NCBI GenBank assembly: GCA_041309145.1
Contig: JBFZAG010000124.1
Location: 1-5,681, forward strand
Direction: 5' to 3'
Length of the DNA: 5,681 bases
Source of the DNA: JAPLLS01 sp041309145
GTDB taxonomy: Bacteria; Omnitrophota; Gorgyraeia; Gygaellales; Profunditerraquicolaceae
Made by a program: the position numbers and the translations under genes. This document shows positions 1-5,681 of this stretch, piece by piece; position 1 is the first letter of the stretch; every line of letters begins with the position of its first letter. A model generated the notes under the pieces. That model was not told the origin of the DNA. It did no database searches and worked only from the letters and a program-made list of their open reading frames with translations.

Positions 1-81
1 ATAGTAGCGGTGGGAATGGTCATAATATTACTGGGCGGGTTAAGCCTGGCTGTCAAAAGGAAGATCACTTGGTTAGATTAG
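1..81 (+). CDS. 3' end of an unidentified membrane protein gene (partial)
   Basis: Reading from base 1, the frame is open for 26 codons and ends at a TAG at 79-81. The visible C-terminus is a hydrophobic stretch (about residues 4-18, rich in V, I, L and G) followed by a basic tail beginning KRK, which looks like a last transmembrane helix with a cytoplasmic end. It overlaps the start of rnfC by 13 bases, which suggests translational coupling and a shared operon. The family cannot be identified from 26 residues. RseC/SoxR-reducing-type membrane proteins sit next to rnf genes in some bacteria, so that is one candidate, but nothing here proves it. Confidence 0.5.
   Translation: MVAVGMVIILLGGLSLAVKRKITWLD
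58..63 (+). promoter_or_regulatory. Ribosome binding site of rnfC
   Basis: AGGAAG lies five bases before the TTG at 69. It supports this unusual start codon, since no ATG, GTG or other TTG occurs in the rnfC frame between the window edge and base 69. It lies inside the end of the upstream membrane protein frame. Confidence 0.6.
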
Positions 82-1349
82 CGGAAAACAAATTTTACAC
101 CGAAGGCAGGAAGATAAAGACTTTAGGCCTGCCGGCTAAAGTCTTTATTCCTTTGATCCAGCACCTGGGAAAACCTTGTGATAGGCTCGAAGTCAAGATC
201 AACGACCAGGTATTAAAAGGCCAGGTCATCGCCTCTTCAGAAGCCAAAGTTTTCAGCCCTGTCCACTCCTCTGTTTCCGGGAAAGTCATTGCCCTCCAGG
301 ATTGGCCCCACCCGGTGCTGGGCAAAGCTAAAGCTTTGGTCATAGAAAACGACGGACAGGAAAAAGAATTTGTCACCGGCCACAGGACAAAAGAGGATAT
401 AAAAAAGCTTTCCCCGCAGCAGATCCGCGAGATCGTCTTTAAAACCGGGATAGTTGGAATGGGAGGCGCTTCATTTCCTACCCATATTAAGCTTAATCCC
501 CCTAAGCAGGTTTCCTCACTGATCATCAATGTCGCCGAGTGCGAGCCTTATCTTACCGGAGATTCACAGCTGACAGTAGAAAAAGGCCCGGAAATATTGC
601 TGGGCATAGAATTGATAGCCAGATGCCTGGAAGCTAAAGATATTATCATCGCTATTGAAGACAATAAAGCTGAAGCCGTTAAAATTATCCGGGAGTTAAC
701 CGCCAATACCCCCTATGCCCTAAAAGTCTTAAAAACCCAGTATCCCCAGGGCGGGGAAAAACAGCTGGTTAAATCCGTGCTCGGCCAGGAGATCCCCCGG
801 GGCAAACTCCCCTTTGACATTGGCGCTAATATCCAGAACGTATCTACGGTTTATGCTGTTTTTGAAGCGGTTTATAAAAGTAAGCCCCTATACGAACGGG
901 TAGTCACTGTTACCGGTGACCTCTTGGCTAACCCCCAAAATATCCTCTGCCGTATCGGCACCCCGATAAAGGAGCTGATCGATTTCTGCGGTCCGCTTAA
1001 AGAAGAACCCGCGAAGATCATAGTGGGCGGGCCGATGATGGGAATTGCCCAATTCACGGACCAGGTTCCGGTCATCAAGTCAACCACCGGGGTGGTCGTC
1101 CTGGGCAAAAAAGATGCCCTGGCCCGGGAAGAAGATTTTTGCATCCGCTGCGGAGCCTGCATCAGAGAATGCCCTATGGGGCTTCTGCCCTGCCTGATCA
1201 ACCAGGCCGCGGAAAAAGGATTATGGCCTCAGGCCAAAGATTACGGCGCCCTTGATTGCATAGAATGCGGGCTTTGTTCTTATATCTGCCCGAGCAACCG
1301 CAAGCTTGTCCAATCCATCAGGCGGGCAAAATTAGAGCTGAATAAATGA
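69..1349 (+). CDS. rnfC: Rnf complex subunit RnfC (NADH/NAD+-side electron transfer subunit)
   Basis: RnfC is the peripheral cytoplasmic subunit that exchanges electrons with NAD+. At 426 residues it is close to the usual length of short-form RnfC and lacks the long repetitive tail of enterobacterial RsxC. Domains in order: an N-terminal barrel-sandwich region (about 15-95, with PVHSSVSGKV at 64-73); a 51-kDa-subunit-like NADH/FMN domain with GMGGASFPTHIKL at 130-142 and NVAECEPYLTGD at 154-165; YPQGGEKQL at 225-233; an SLBB-like region ending at GPMMG (321-325); and two 4Fe-4S motifs, C358/C361/C364/C368 and C397/C400/C403/C407. The start is TTG with a good ribosome site. The N-terminus begins at the ENK of the family's usual GGIHPPENK-type motif, so GGIHP itself is absent. 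Most RnfC have Gly in place of V155. The stop overlaps rnfG by 4 bases (ATGA). Confidence 0.97.
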   Translation: MVRLAENKFYTEGRKIKTLGLPAKVFIPLIQHLGKPCDRLEVKINDQVLKGQVIASSEAKVFSPVHSSVSGKVIALQDWPHPVLGKAKALVIENDGQEKEFVTGHRTKEDIKKLSPQQIREIVFKTGIVGMGGASFPTHIKLNPPKQVSSLIINVAECEPYLTGDSQLTVEKGPEILLGIELIARCLEAKDIIIAIEDNKAEAVKIIRELTANTPYALKVLKTQYPQGGEKQLVKSVLGQEIPRGKLPFDIGANIQNVSTVYAVFEAVYKSKPLYERVVTVTGDLLANPQNILCRIGTPIKELIDFCGPLKEEPAKIIVGGPMMGIAQFTDQVPVIKSTTGVVVLGKKDALAREEDFCIRCGACIRECPMGLLPCLINQAAEKGLWPQAKDYGALDCIECGLCSYICPSNRKLVQSIRRAKLELNK

Positions 1350-1930
1350 GATCAATGCTGCGTTACGGAATAATTCTGGGGCTTATTTGTCTGGTGGCTA
1401 CAGGGCTTTTGGCTGCGGTGAATTTTTTCACTAAAGCCCGGATCGCCGCGGAAGCCCAGAAAGAGATCCGATCCAGCCTCAAGGAAGTATTGCCGCAGGC
1501 CCTGGATTTTGAGCCGATAAAATTCCGGAATGAGACCGTTTATTATAAAGGTTTTGCCGGGGACAAATCTCTGGCCGGAGTGGCTTTTATTGCCCGGGCC
1601 AAAGGATATTCAAGCCAGATCGAATCCATGGTCGGGATGAAACCGGACGGCTCGATCAATGCGATCAAGATCCTGACTCAGTCGGAAACCCCTGGGCTGG
1701 GCTCCAGGATAAGCGAGGTCAAAGATCCTACCAGCATATTTGACCTGTTTAAAGGAAAACATCGCGATCCTTCACTGAAACCCTGGTTCCAGGAACAATT
1801 TTCCGGTAAGAAAAGCTCTGAGCTGGACGGCATTCTGGCAATAACCGGAGCGACCGTTTCTTCCCGGGCGGTGATCAATTCGATCAAAACTAAAACCCTG
1901 GAGATACAAAAACTGGTAAAACATGAATAA
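1346..1930 (+). CDS. rnfG: Rnf complex subunit RnfG (covalent-FMN subunit)
   Basis: RnfG is anchored by one N-terminal helix and carries FMN on the outer face of the membrane, bound by a phosphoester bond to a threonine and attached by the flavin transferase ApbE. Visible here are a transmembrane helix at about 6-28, the FMN-binding domain with ETPGLG at 114-119, and the attachment motif TGAT at 167-170, where T170 is the expected FMN acceptor, followed by VSSRAVINSIK. At 194 residues it has normal family length. Oddity: the flavinylation consensus D-x-x-(S/T)-G-A-(S/T) has Leu164 (CTG at 1835-1837) in the Asp position; the nearest Asp is D161, three residues too far upstream. The ATG at 1346 overlaps the rnfC stop by 4 bases; a second ATG at 1355 (M4) is possible, and no strong ribosome site distinguishes them. 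The gene lies before rnfD, whereas rnfD usually comes first. Confidence 0.96.
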   Translation: MRSMLRYGIILGLICLVATGLLAAVNFFTKARIAAEAQKEIRSSLKEVLPQALDFEPIKFRNETVYYKGFAGDKSLAGVAFIARAKGYSSQIESMVGMKPDGSINAIKILTQSETPGLGSRISEVKDPTSIFDLFKGKHRDPSLKPWFQEQFSGKKSSELDGILAITGATVSSRAVINSIKTKTLEIQKLVKHE

Positions 1931-2867
1931 ACTTGTGGTCTTGAGCTCTCCGCATACGCATTCCCGGGAAACCGTTGCCCGGATAATGTGGACCGTTACC
2001 GCCTGTCTTCTTCCGGCGGGCGCGGCCGGAGCGGCGATCTTCGGCTGGGGCGCTCTTCGGACTATAGTCTTAGCCGTTGTCGCGGCTGTGCTCTGCGAGT
2101 GGCTGATCCAGACCATGACTAAGAAGAAAGTCTCAATCTGGGATGGCAGCGCTGTTCTTACCGGCTTGCTTTTAGCTTACAATCTTCCGGCGCGAGTTCC
2201 TTTCTGGATCCCGGTCATCGGAGCGGTATTCTCCATTGCCGTTGCCAAAATGGCTTTCGGGGGCTTAGGCCAGAACATTTTCAACCCGGCCCTGGTCGGC
2301 CGGGCTTTTCTGGTGGCTTCCTGGCCGAAATATATGACCGCATTCACTCAACCTTTCAATTATGACGCAATCACCTCGGCAACGCCTTTAGCTTTATTAA
2401 AAGAGGGCAAACTTATCCAGCATATATCCGGCTGGAATTTGTTTTTAGGTGTTCGCGGCGGCTGTATAGGAGAAGTGTGCATTATCGCTCTTCTTGCCGG
2501 CGCTTTATTCTTATTGATCCGGGGTTATATTTCCTGGCACATACCGATAAGTTTCATCGCCACCACCGGATTGCTTACCTGGGCATTCGGCGGAAAAACT
2601 TTTTTAAACGGGGACTGGCTTTTCCATGTTTTGTCCGGAGGGCTTATTCTGGGCGCTTTTTTCATGGCTACCGACTATGTGACTTCGCCCTTGACCAGGA
2701 AAGGCCATTTGATCTTTGGCATAGGCTGCGGAACGTTGACCGCGGTGATCCGGCTTTGGGGAGGTTCTCCGGAAGGCGTATCTTACGCGATCCTGATCAT
2801 GAACGCGGCAACTCCCTTGATCGACAGATATACTAAAAACAGAGTATACGGAACAAAAATAAAATGA
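1923..2867 (+). CDS. rnfD: Rnf complex subunit RnfD (membrane subunit with covalent FMN)
   Basis: RnfD is the large integral membrane subunit, homologous to NqrB, and takes part in coupling electron flow to ion transport. Of its 314 residues most are hydrophobic, with about nine or ten likely helices (for example 21-41, 44-62, 76-88, 102-121, 185-202, 208-222, 234-251, 262-280). Family signatures are GGLGQNIFNPALVGRAFL at 113-130, FMATDYVTSPLT at 247-258, and PEGVSYAILIMNAATPLIDR at 283-302 with its gaps intact. The flavinylation motif DAITSAT at 148-154 is complete, with D148 present and T154 the expected FMN acceptor. The N-terminus (KLVVLSSPHTHS) aligns well with the family from the ATG at 1923, which overlaps the end of rnfG by 8 bases. 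The only purine-rich site (GGAG at 1900-1903) is too far upstream, so translation is probably coupled. Confidence 0.97.
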   Translation: MNKLVVLSSPHTHSRETVARIMWTVTACLLPAGAAGAAIFGWGALRTIVLAVVAAVLCEWLIQTMTKKKVSIWDGSAVLTGLLLAYNLPARVPFWIPVIGAVFSIAVAKMAFGGLGQNIFNPALVGRAFLVASWPKYMTAFTQPFNYDAITSATPLALLKEGKLIQHISGWNLFLGVRGGCIGEVCIIALLAGALFLLIRGYISWHIPISFIATTGLLTWAFGGKTFLNGDWLFHVLSGGLILGAFFMATDYVTSPLTRKGHLIFGIGCGTLTAVIRLWGGSPEGVSYAILIMNAATPLIDRYTKNRVYGTKIK

Positions 2868-3457
2868 AGAACTCATTCCAGGAATTGATCAAGGGGATTG
2901 TGCGCGAAAATCCGACTTTTATCTTGATGCTCGGGCTCTGCCCCACTCTGGCGGTCTCAGTTTCCCTGGTCAACGGGCTGGGCATGGGAGCGGCGGCAAC
3001 TTTTGTCTTGATCGGATCCAACATGATCATCTCTATGATCAAAAACATCATTCCCGGAAAAGTCCGCATCCCCTGTTTTATCGTGGTCATCGCTACTTTC
3101 GTCACCATTACCGAATTAGTCATGAAAGCCTATTTCCCGCCCCTGAACCGGGCGCTGGGTATTTATGTCCCGCTGATCGTAGTTAATTGCATGGTCCTTG
3201 GCCGAGCCGAGGCTTTTGCTTCCAAAAGCGATGTTCTCCGATCCTTAATGGACGGGGTCGGCATGGGCATCGGATTTACCTTAGCGCTGTTACTCATCTC
3301 AGGGATCAGGGAATTGCTCGGCACCGGCAAGCTTTTCGGCTATAACGTTTTTAATAACTTCGAGCCCATGCTGATCATCGCCATGCCTTCAGGCGCGCTT
3401 CTGGTGATCGGCTTATTGCTGGGATTATTCAATCTCTTAAAAGGAAAGAAAGCGTGA
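2864..3457 (+). CDS. rnfE: Rnf complex subunit RnfE (integral membrane subunit)
   Basis: RnfE is homologous to NqrD. Together with RnfA, it forms the pseudo-symmetrical membrane core that holds an Fe-S site between the two proteins, on the electron path across the membrane. At 197 residues with about six helices (near 17-36, 42-61, 68-88, 98-116, 129-149, 168-192) it has normal length. The two conserved half-helix cysteines are present: C26 in LGLCPTLAV and C109 in VPLIVVNCMVLGRAEAFA. An additional C71 lies in a membrane segment (RIPCFIVVIATFVT). The ATG overlaps the rnfD stop by 4 bases (ATGA) and only a weak ribosome site is seen, so coupling is likely. RnfE is told from its paralogue RnfA by GRAEAFAS at 113-120, which RnfA lacks. 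Confidence 0.97.
   Translation: MKNSFQELIKGIVRENPTFILMLGLCPTLAVSVSLVNGLGMGAAATFVLIGSNMIISMIKNIIPGKVRIPCFIVVIATFVTITELVMKAYFPPLNRALGIYVPLIVVNCMVLGRAEAFASKSDVLRSLMDGVGMGIGFTLALLLISGIRELLGTGKLFGYNVFNNFEPMLIIAMPSGALLVIGLLLGLFNLLKGKKA
3441..3445 (+). promoter_or_regulatory. Ribosome binding site of rnfA
   Basis: AAGGA sits eight bases before the GTG at 3454, inside the last codons of rnfE. It favours the GTG over the in-frame ATG at 3466 as the rnfA start. Confidence 0.55.
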
Positions 3458-4062
3458 ACGCGAGCATGTTCTTGACCATTTTCATTTCCGCGGTATTCAT
3501 CAATAACGTCATCCTCTCCCGTTTCCTGGGTCTCTGCTCTTTTATCGCCATTTCCAAAGAAACCCGGCCGGCTTTGGCCATGAGCCTGGCGGTGATGTTC
3601 GTGACCACCATGTCCTCGATCATCACCTGGCTGATCTATCGTTTCTTGCTGATCCCTTTTAATATGACCTATCTGCGGACCATCTCTTTTATCCTGGTCA
3701 TCGCTACCTTTGTCCAGCTGGTGGAAATGATCATCCGGAAGTTCGCTCCGGCCCTGTACCGCTTTTTCGGGATATATTTGCCGCTGATCACGGTTAACTG
3801 CGCGGTACTGGGAGTCGCGGTTTTAAATTCCGATATGTTCTTTACTGACGGCAGATCAGTGGCCGGCGGGTTTATTTACTCGGCCTTCCAGGGGATCTGC
3901 GCGGGCTTGGGCTATATGCTGGCTATGCTTTTAATGTCCGCGATCAGGGAAAGGCTGGAACTTTGCAACGTGCCTAAACCCCTGAAAGATCTTCCTTTGG
4001 GTTTTATCATCGCCTCGATCATGAGCATGGCCTTCATGGGGTTTAACGGCTTCAAATTCTAA
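3454..4062 (+). CDS. rnfA: Rnf complex subunit RnfA (integral membrane subunit)
   Basis: RnfA is the NqrE homologue and the inverted partner of RnfE in the membrane core; the pair shares an Fe-S site through two cysteines each. Its conserved cysteines are C28, in NNVILSRFLGLCSF, and C116, in LPLITVNCAVLGVA. About six helices are visible (near 4-22, 40-62, 76-97, 106-125, 143-163, 182-198). The length of 202 residues is slightly above the usual 190 or so. The GTG start overlaps the rnfE stop by 4 bases (GTGA) and has a well-spaced ribosome site; an ATG four codons further on is the alternative. The RnfA identity rests on the NNVILSRFLG segment and the NCAVLG motif without the GRAEAFA tail found in RnfE. 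Confidence 0.97.
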   Translation: MNASMFLTIFISAVFINNVILSRFLGLCSFIAISKETRPALAMSLAVMFVTTMSSIITWLIYRFLLIPFNMTYLRTISFILVIATFVQLVEMIIRKFAPALYRFFGIYLPLITVNCAVLGVAVLNSDMFFTDGRSVAGGFIYSAFQGICAGLGYMLAMLLMSAIRERLELCNVPKPLKDLPLGFIIASIMSMAFMGFNGFKF

Positions 4063-4065
4063 ACT

Positions 4066-4860
4066 ATGGAAATATTAATACCGGTTTTGACATTAGGAGC
4101 GCTGGGCCTGATATTTGGCGTAGGCCTGGCTATTGCCTCCAAGAAATTTGCGGTCCAGATAGACCCCCGTTTGGAAAAGATCCACAGCCTGCTTCCGGGT
4201 TCGAACTGCGGTTCCTGCGGAGGCGCGGGCTGCTTTGGCTTCGCGGAAGAGATTTTAAGCGGTAAACGCCTGATCGATGAATGCCGGGTGGCTAAAGATA
4301 CCCAAAAGGAAGAAATCGCCAAAGTCCTGGGCCGGGAATTAAAAAAGAAATTAAAGAGCGTCGCCACTTTACATTGCAACGGAGGGCATAAGGTCAAAGA
4401 CAGATTTATTTACCATGGCCTCCAAGACTGCGCGGCCGCCAATCTGCAATTAGGCGGACAAAAAGAATGCCTCTGGGGCTGCCTGGGATTAGGCACCTGC
4501 GCCAAGATCTGCCCTTTCGGCGCGATCAAAATGTCCGAAGAAAATCTTCCGGTCGTCGATGCCGAAAAATGCCGGGCCTGCAATAAATGCGTGCTGGCCT
4601 GCCCGAAAAAACTTTTTTCCCTGGTCCCAATAACTCATAAGATCTATATTGGCTGCAGCTCCCGAGATCCGGGAAAAGACACTAAAACCGTCTGCCCGGT
4701 CGGATGCATAGGCTGCAAGCTCTGCGAAAAAACCTGCAAATTCGACGCCATCCGGGTGATCGATAATCTGGCGGCAATTGATTACAACAAATGCACTTCC
4801 TGCGGCGAGTGCCTGAAGGTCTGCCCCGTCAAGTGCATCCTGACATCGGGAGATAAATGA
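4066..4860 (+). CDS. rnfB: Rnf complex subunit RnfB (ferredoxin-side multi-cluster Fe-S protein)
   Basis: RnfB receives electrons from reduced ferredoxin and feeds the membrane core. An N-terminal helix (about 3-25) anchors it. The Fes domain has C48, C51, C56 and C73 in LPGSNCGSCGGAGC and beyond. Four ferredoxin-like motifs follow: C135/C139/C145/C149, C169/C172/C175/C179, C214/C217/C220/C224 and C243/C246/C249/C253. That makes at least five possible 4Fe-4S clusters. Of 25 cysteines in total, C104, C122, C197, C210 and C257 are unassigned and could serve further clusters. At 264 residues it resembles the long clostridial type rather than the proteobacterial form of about 190. The gene begins 3 bases after rnfA with no clear ribosome site, and its stop overlaps purN. 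Being last of the six matches the position of rnfB in the common CDGEAB order. Confidence 0.97.
   Translation: MEILIPVLTLGALGLIFGVGLAIASKKFAVQIDPRLEKIHSLLPGSNCGSCGGAGCFGFAEEILSGKRLIDECRVAKDTQKEEIAKVLGRELKKKLKSVATLHCNGGHKVKDRFIYHGLQDCAAANLQLGGQKECLWGCLGLGTCAKICPFGAIKMSEENLPVVDAEKCRACNKCVLACPKKLFSLVPITHKIYIGCSSRDPGKDTKTVCPVGCIGCKLCEKTCKFDAIRVIDNLAAIDYNKCTSCGECLKVCPVKCILTSGDK
4848..4852 (+). promoter_or_regulatory. Ribosome binding site of purN
   Basis: GGGAG lies within the last codons of rnfB. It is 4 bases from the ATG at 4857 and 7 bases from the ATG at 4860, so spacing favours the second of the two tandem start codons. Confidence 0.55.
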
Positions 4861-5468
4861 TGAAAAATATCGCGGTTTTCGCTTCGGGCAGGGGAAGCAA
4901 TTTTTCGGCCATAGCTAAAGCGATCAAAAAAAAGCAGGTAAAAGGCAGTCTGGCCCTTTTAGTCTGCGACAACCACCAGGCCAAAGTTATCAACCGGGCC
5001 AGACGGTCCGGGGTAAAAGTAGCCGTGGTCTTGAGAAAAGATTTCCTTTCCAAAAAGGATTTTGAAAACAGGATCATTCAAAACCTGAAAGATAACAAGA
5101 TCGATCTGATAGTCCTGGCCGGGTTCATGCGCCTTTTGAGCCCGGAATTCGTCCGCCAATTCTACGGAAAGATCATCAACATCCATCCCTCTATCCTTCC
5201 CGCTTTTAAAGGAGAGCAGGCCATTAAAGACGCTTTCGATTACGGGGCGAAAATAACCGGTGTAACCGTGCATTTTGTGGACGAAGAAATGGACCACGGC
5301 CCGATCATTCTTCAGGCCGCGGTCAAAATAGAGGAAAATGATACTTTGGAGAAGCTCGAAGAAAAGATCCACAGGCTCGAGCACAAGCTTTATCCCCGCG
5401 CCATCAAGTTGTTTCTGGAAGGAAAACTTTGCATTTCGGCAAGAACGGTCCGCCTGGTTACTCGATAG
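4860..5468 (+). CDS. purN: Phosphoribosylglycinamide formyltransferase (GART), PurN type
   Basis: This cytoplasmic enzyme transfers a formyl group from 10-formyl-tetrahydrofolate to GAR, giving FGAR, in the third step of purine synthesis. Numbering from the ATG at 4857 (203 residues; E. coli PurN has 212), the phosphate-binding loop is ASGRGSNFSAI at 9-19, the folate region includes LAGFMRLLSPEF at 87-98, and the catalytic set is N108 and H110 in IINIHPSILPAF plus D146 in VDEEMDHGPI. All are intact, so the enzyme should be active. Two adjacent start codons exist: 4857 (overlapping the rnfB stop by 4 bases) and 4860. The second has better ribosome-site spacing and gives the typical MKNIAV start. 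Lying behind rnfB with no gap, it is probably expressed with the Rnf operon, an unusual neighbour for purN. Confidence 0.95.
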   Translation: MKNIAVFASGRGSNFSAIAKAIKKKQVKGSLALLVCDNHQAKVINRARRSGVKVAVVLRKDFLSKKDFENRIIQNLKDNKIDLIVLAGFMRLLSPEFVRQFYGKIINIHPSILPAFKGEQAIKDAFDYGAKITGVTVHFVDEEMDHGPIILQAAVKIEENDTLEKLEEKIHRLEHKLYPRAIKLFLEGKLCISARTVRLVTR

Positions 5469-5681
5469 AAATAGCCCAAATATCTTTTTGCTGGTAAACC
5501 GCGCTTGACTGCCCCAGCAGGTCTTTGATCTCCACCCGGGTATAATCCTTGAATTCGTAGGTCTTAAAACAATAGGCTATAGTATACCGGATATCCTTTT
5601 GAATGTTCAGCTTCTCTTTGGGCTCGCTGATCTGGACCAGAGAATATTCCAAAGTAAGAACACTATCCTTGAATCCGGCGT
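5458..5681 (-). CDS. Unrecognised protein, C-terminal part only (runs off the right edge)
   Basis: On the minus strand an open frame enters from the right edge and ends at a TAA (5458-5460 on the plus strand), giving 73 visible residues. A TTG at 5652-5650 exists, but the frame stays open to the edge, so the true start is probably outside the window. The sequence is charged, lacks a transmembrane helix, and alternates hydrophobic and polar residues (for example YTRVEIKDLL and IWAISIE), which suggests beta strands. I do not recognise the family. The gene converges on purN and their 3' ends overlap by 11 bases. It seems real because the frame is open throughout and nothing competes with it, but the evidence is modest. 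Confidence 0.55.
   Translation of the reverse strand, partial: AGFKDSVLTLEYSLVQISEPKEKLNIQKDIRYTIAYCFKTYEFKDYTRVEIKDLLGQSSAVYQQKDIWAISIE

Noticed and set aside
3..68. Possible upstream extension of rnfC, since its frame is open to the left edge
   Set aside because: No ATG, GTG or TTG occurs in that frame before 69, the translation does not resemble an RnfC N-terminus, and frame 1 here encodes a convincing membrane helix.
95..529. Long minus-strand open frame opposite rnfC
   Set aside because: It is an antisense shadow of a gene with clear family motifs; its translation shows no recognisable domain. The same applies to the other antisense frames opposite rnfC, rnfG, rnfD, rnfE, rnfA, rnfB and purN.
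1376..1408. Possible lipoprotein signal around Cys15 of RnfG
   Set aside because: The residues before the Cys (GLI) do not fit a lipobox, and the hydrophobic stretch is the normal RnfG anchor helix.
1961..1970. Perfect 10-base palindrome TTCCCGGGAA
   Set aside because: It lies within rnfD coding sequence, is short, and does not recur in a pattern suggesting an operator; chance is sufficient.
2477..2836. Plus-strand open frame of 119 codons inside rnfD in another frame
   Set aside because: It overlaps the well-conserved C-terminal half of RnfD and its translation is rich in R, H and F without any domain.
69..4860. Na+-translocating NADH:quinone reductase (Nqr) as an alternative identity
   Set aside because: The membrane subunits are homologous, but the set contains RnfB (Fes domain plus ferredoxin motifs) and RnfC with two 4Fe-4S motifs, and there is no NqrA or NqrF.

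Overview
This window is almost entirely one plus-strand operon encoding a complete Rnf complex, the membrane-bound, ion-translocating ferredoxin:NAD+ oxidoreductase. A purine-biosynthesis gene, purN, is translationally coupled to its end. All six Rnf subunits are present and look intact, in the order rnfC-rnfG-rnfD-rnfE-rnfA-rnfB. The reading frames overlap by 4 to 8 bases or are 3 bases apart, so this is surely one transcript. No promoter is visible because the operon begins left of the window.

Layout: bases 1-81 hold the 3' end of an unidentified membrane protein gene that overlaps the TTG start of rnfC. rnfC to rnfB fill 69-4860, purN follows to 5468, and the 3' part of an unrecognised minus-strand gene converges on purN with an 11-base tail-to-tail overlap. 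There is no gene-free stretch longer than a few bases, and I see no RNA genes, mobile elements, CRISPR or repeats.

How the parts work together: RnfB (an Fe-S cluster chain on an N-terminal membrane anchor) accepts electrons from reduced ferredoxin. RnfA and RnfE share a membrane Fe-S site, RnfG and RnfD carry covalent FMN, and RnfC (FMN, two 4Fe-4S clusters) reduces NAD+. The energy released drives Na+ or H+ export; the ion cannot be read from this sequence. The cysteine-rich RnfB, with a Fes domain and four ferredoxin-like motifs, resembles the forms found in clostridia, Thermotoga and other anaerobes more than the short proteobacterial RsxB.

Organism: a bacterium of roughly balanced base composition with ferredoxin-based energy metabolism, most likely a strict anaerobe. 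An uncultured lineage such as Omnitrophota is a guess only.

The system is a known one. Points worth a second look are a missing conserved Asp in the RnfG flavinylation motif, G placed before D in the gene order, an RnfC lacking the usual N-terminal GGIHP motif, and the coupling of purN to rnfB.
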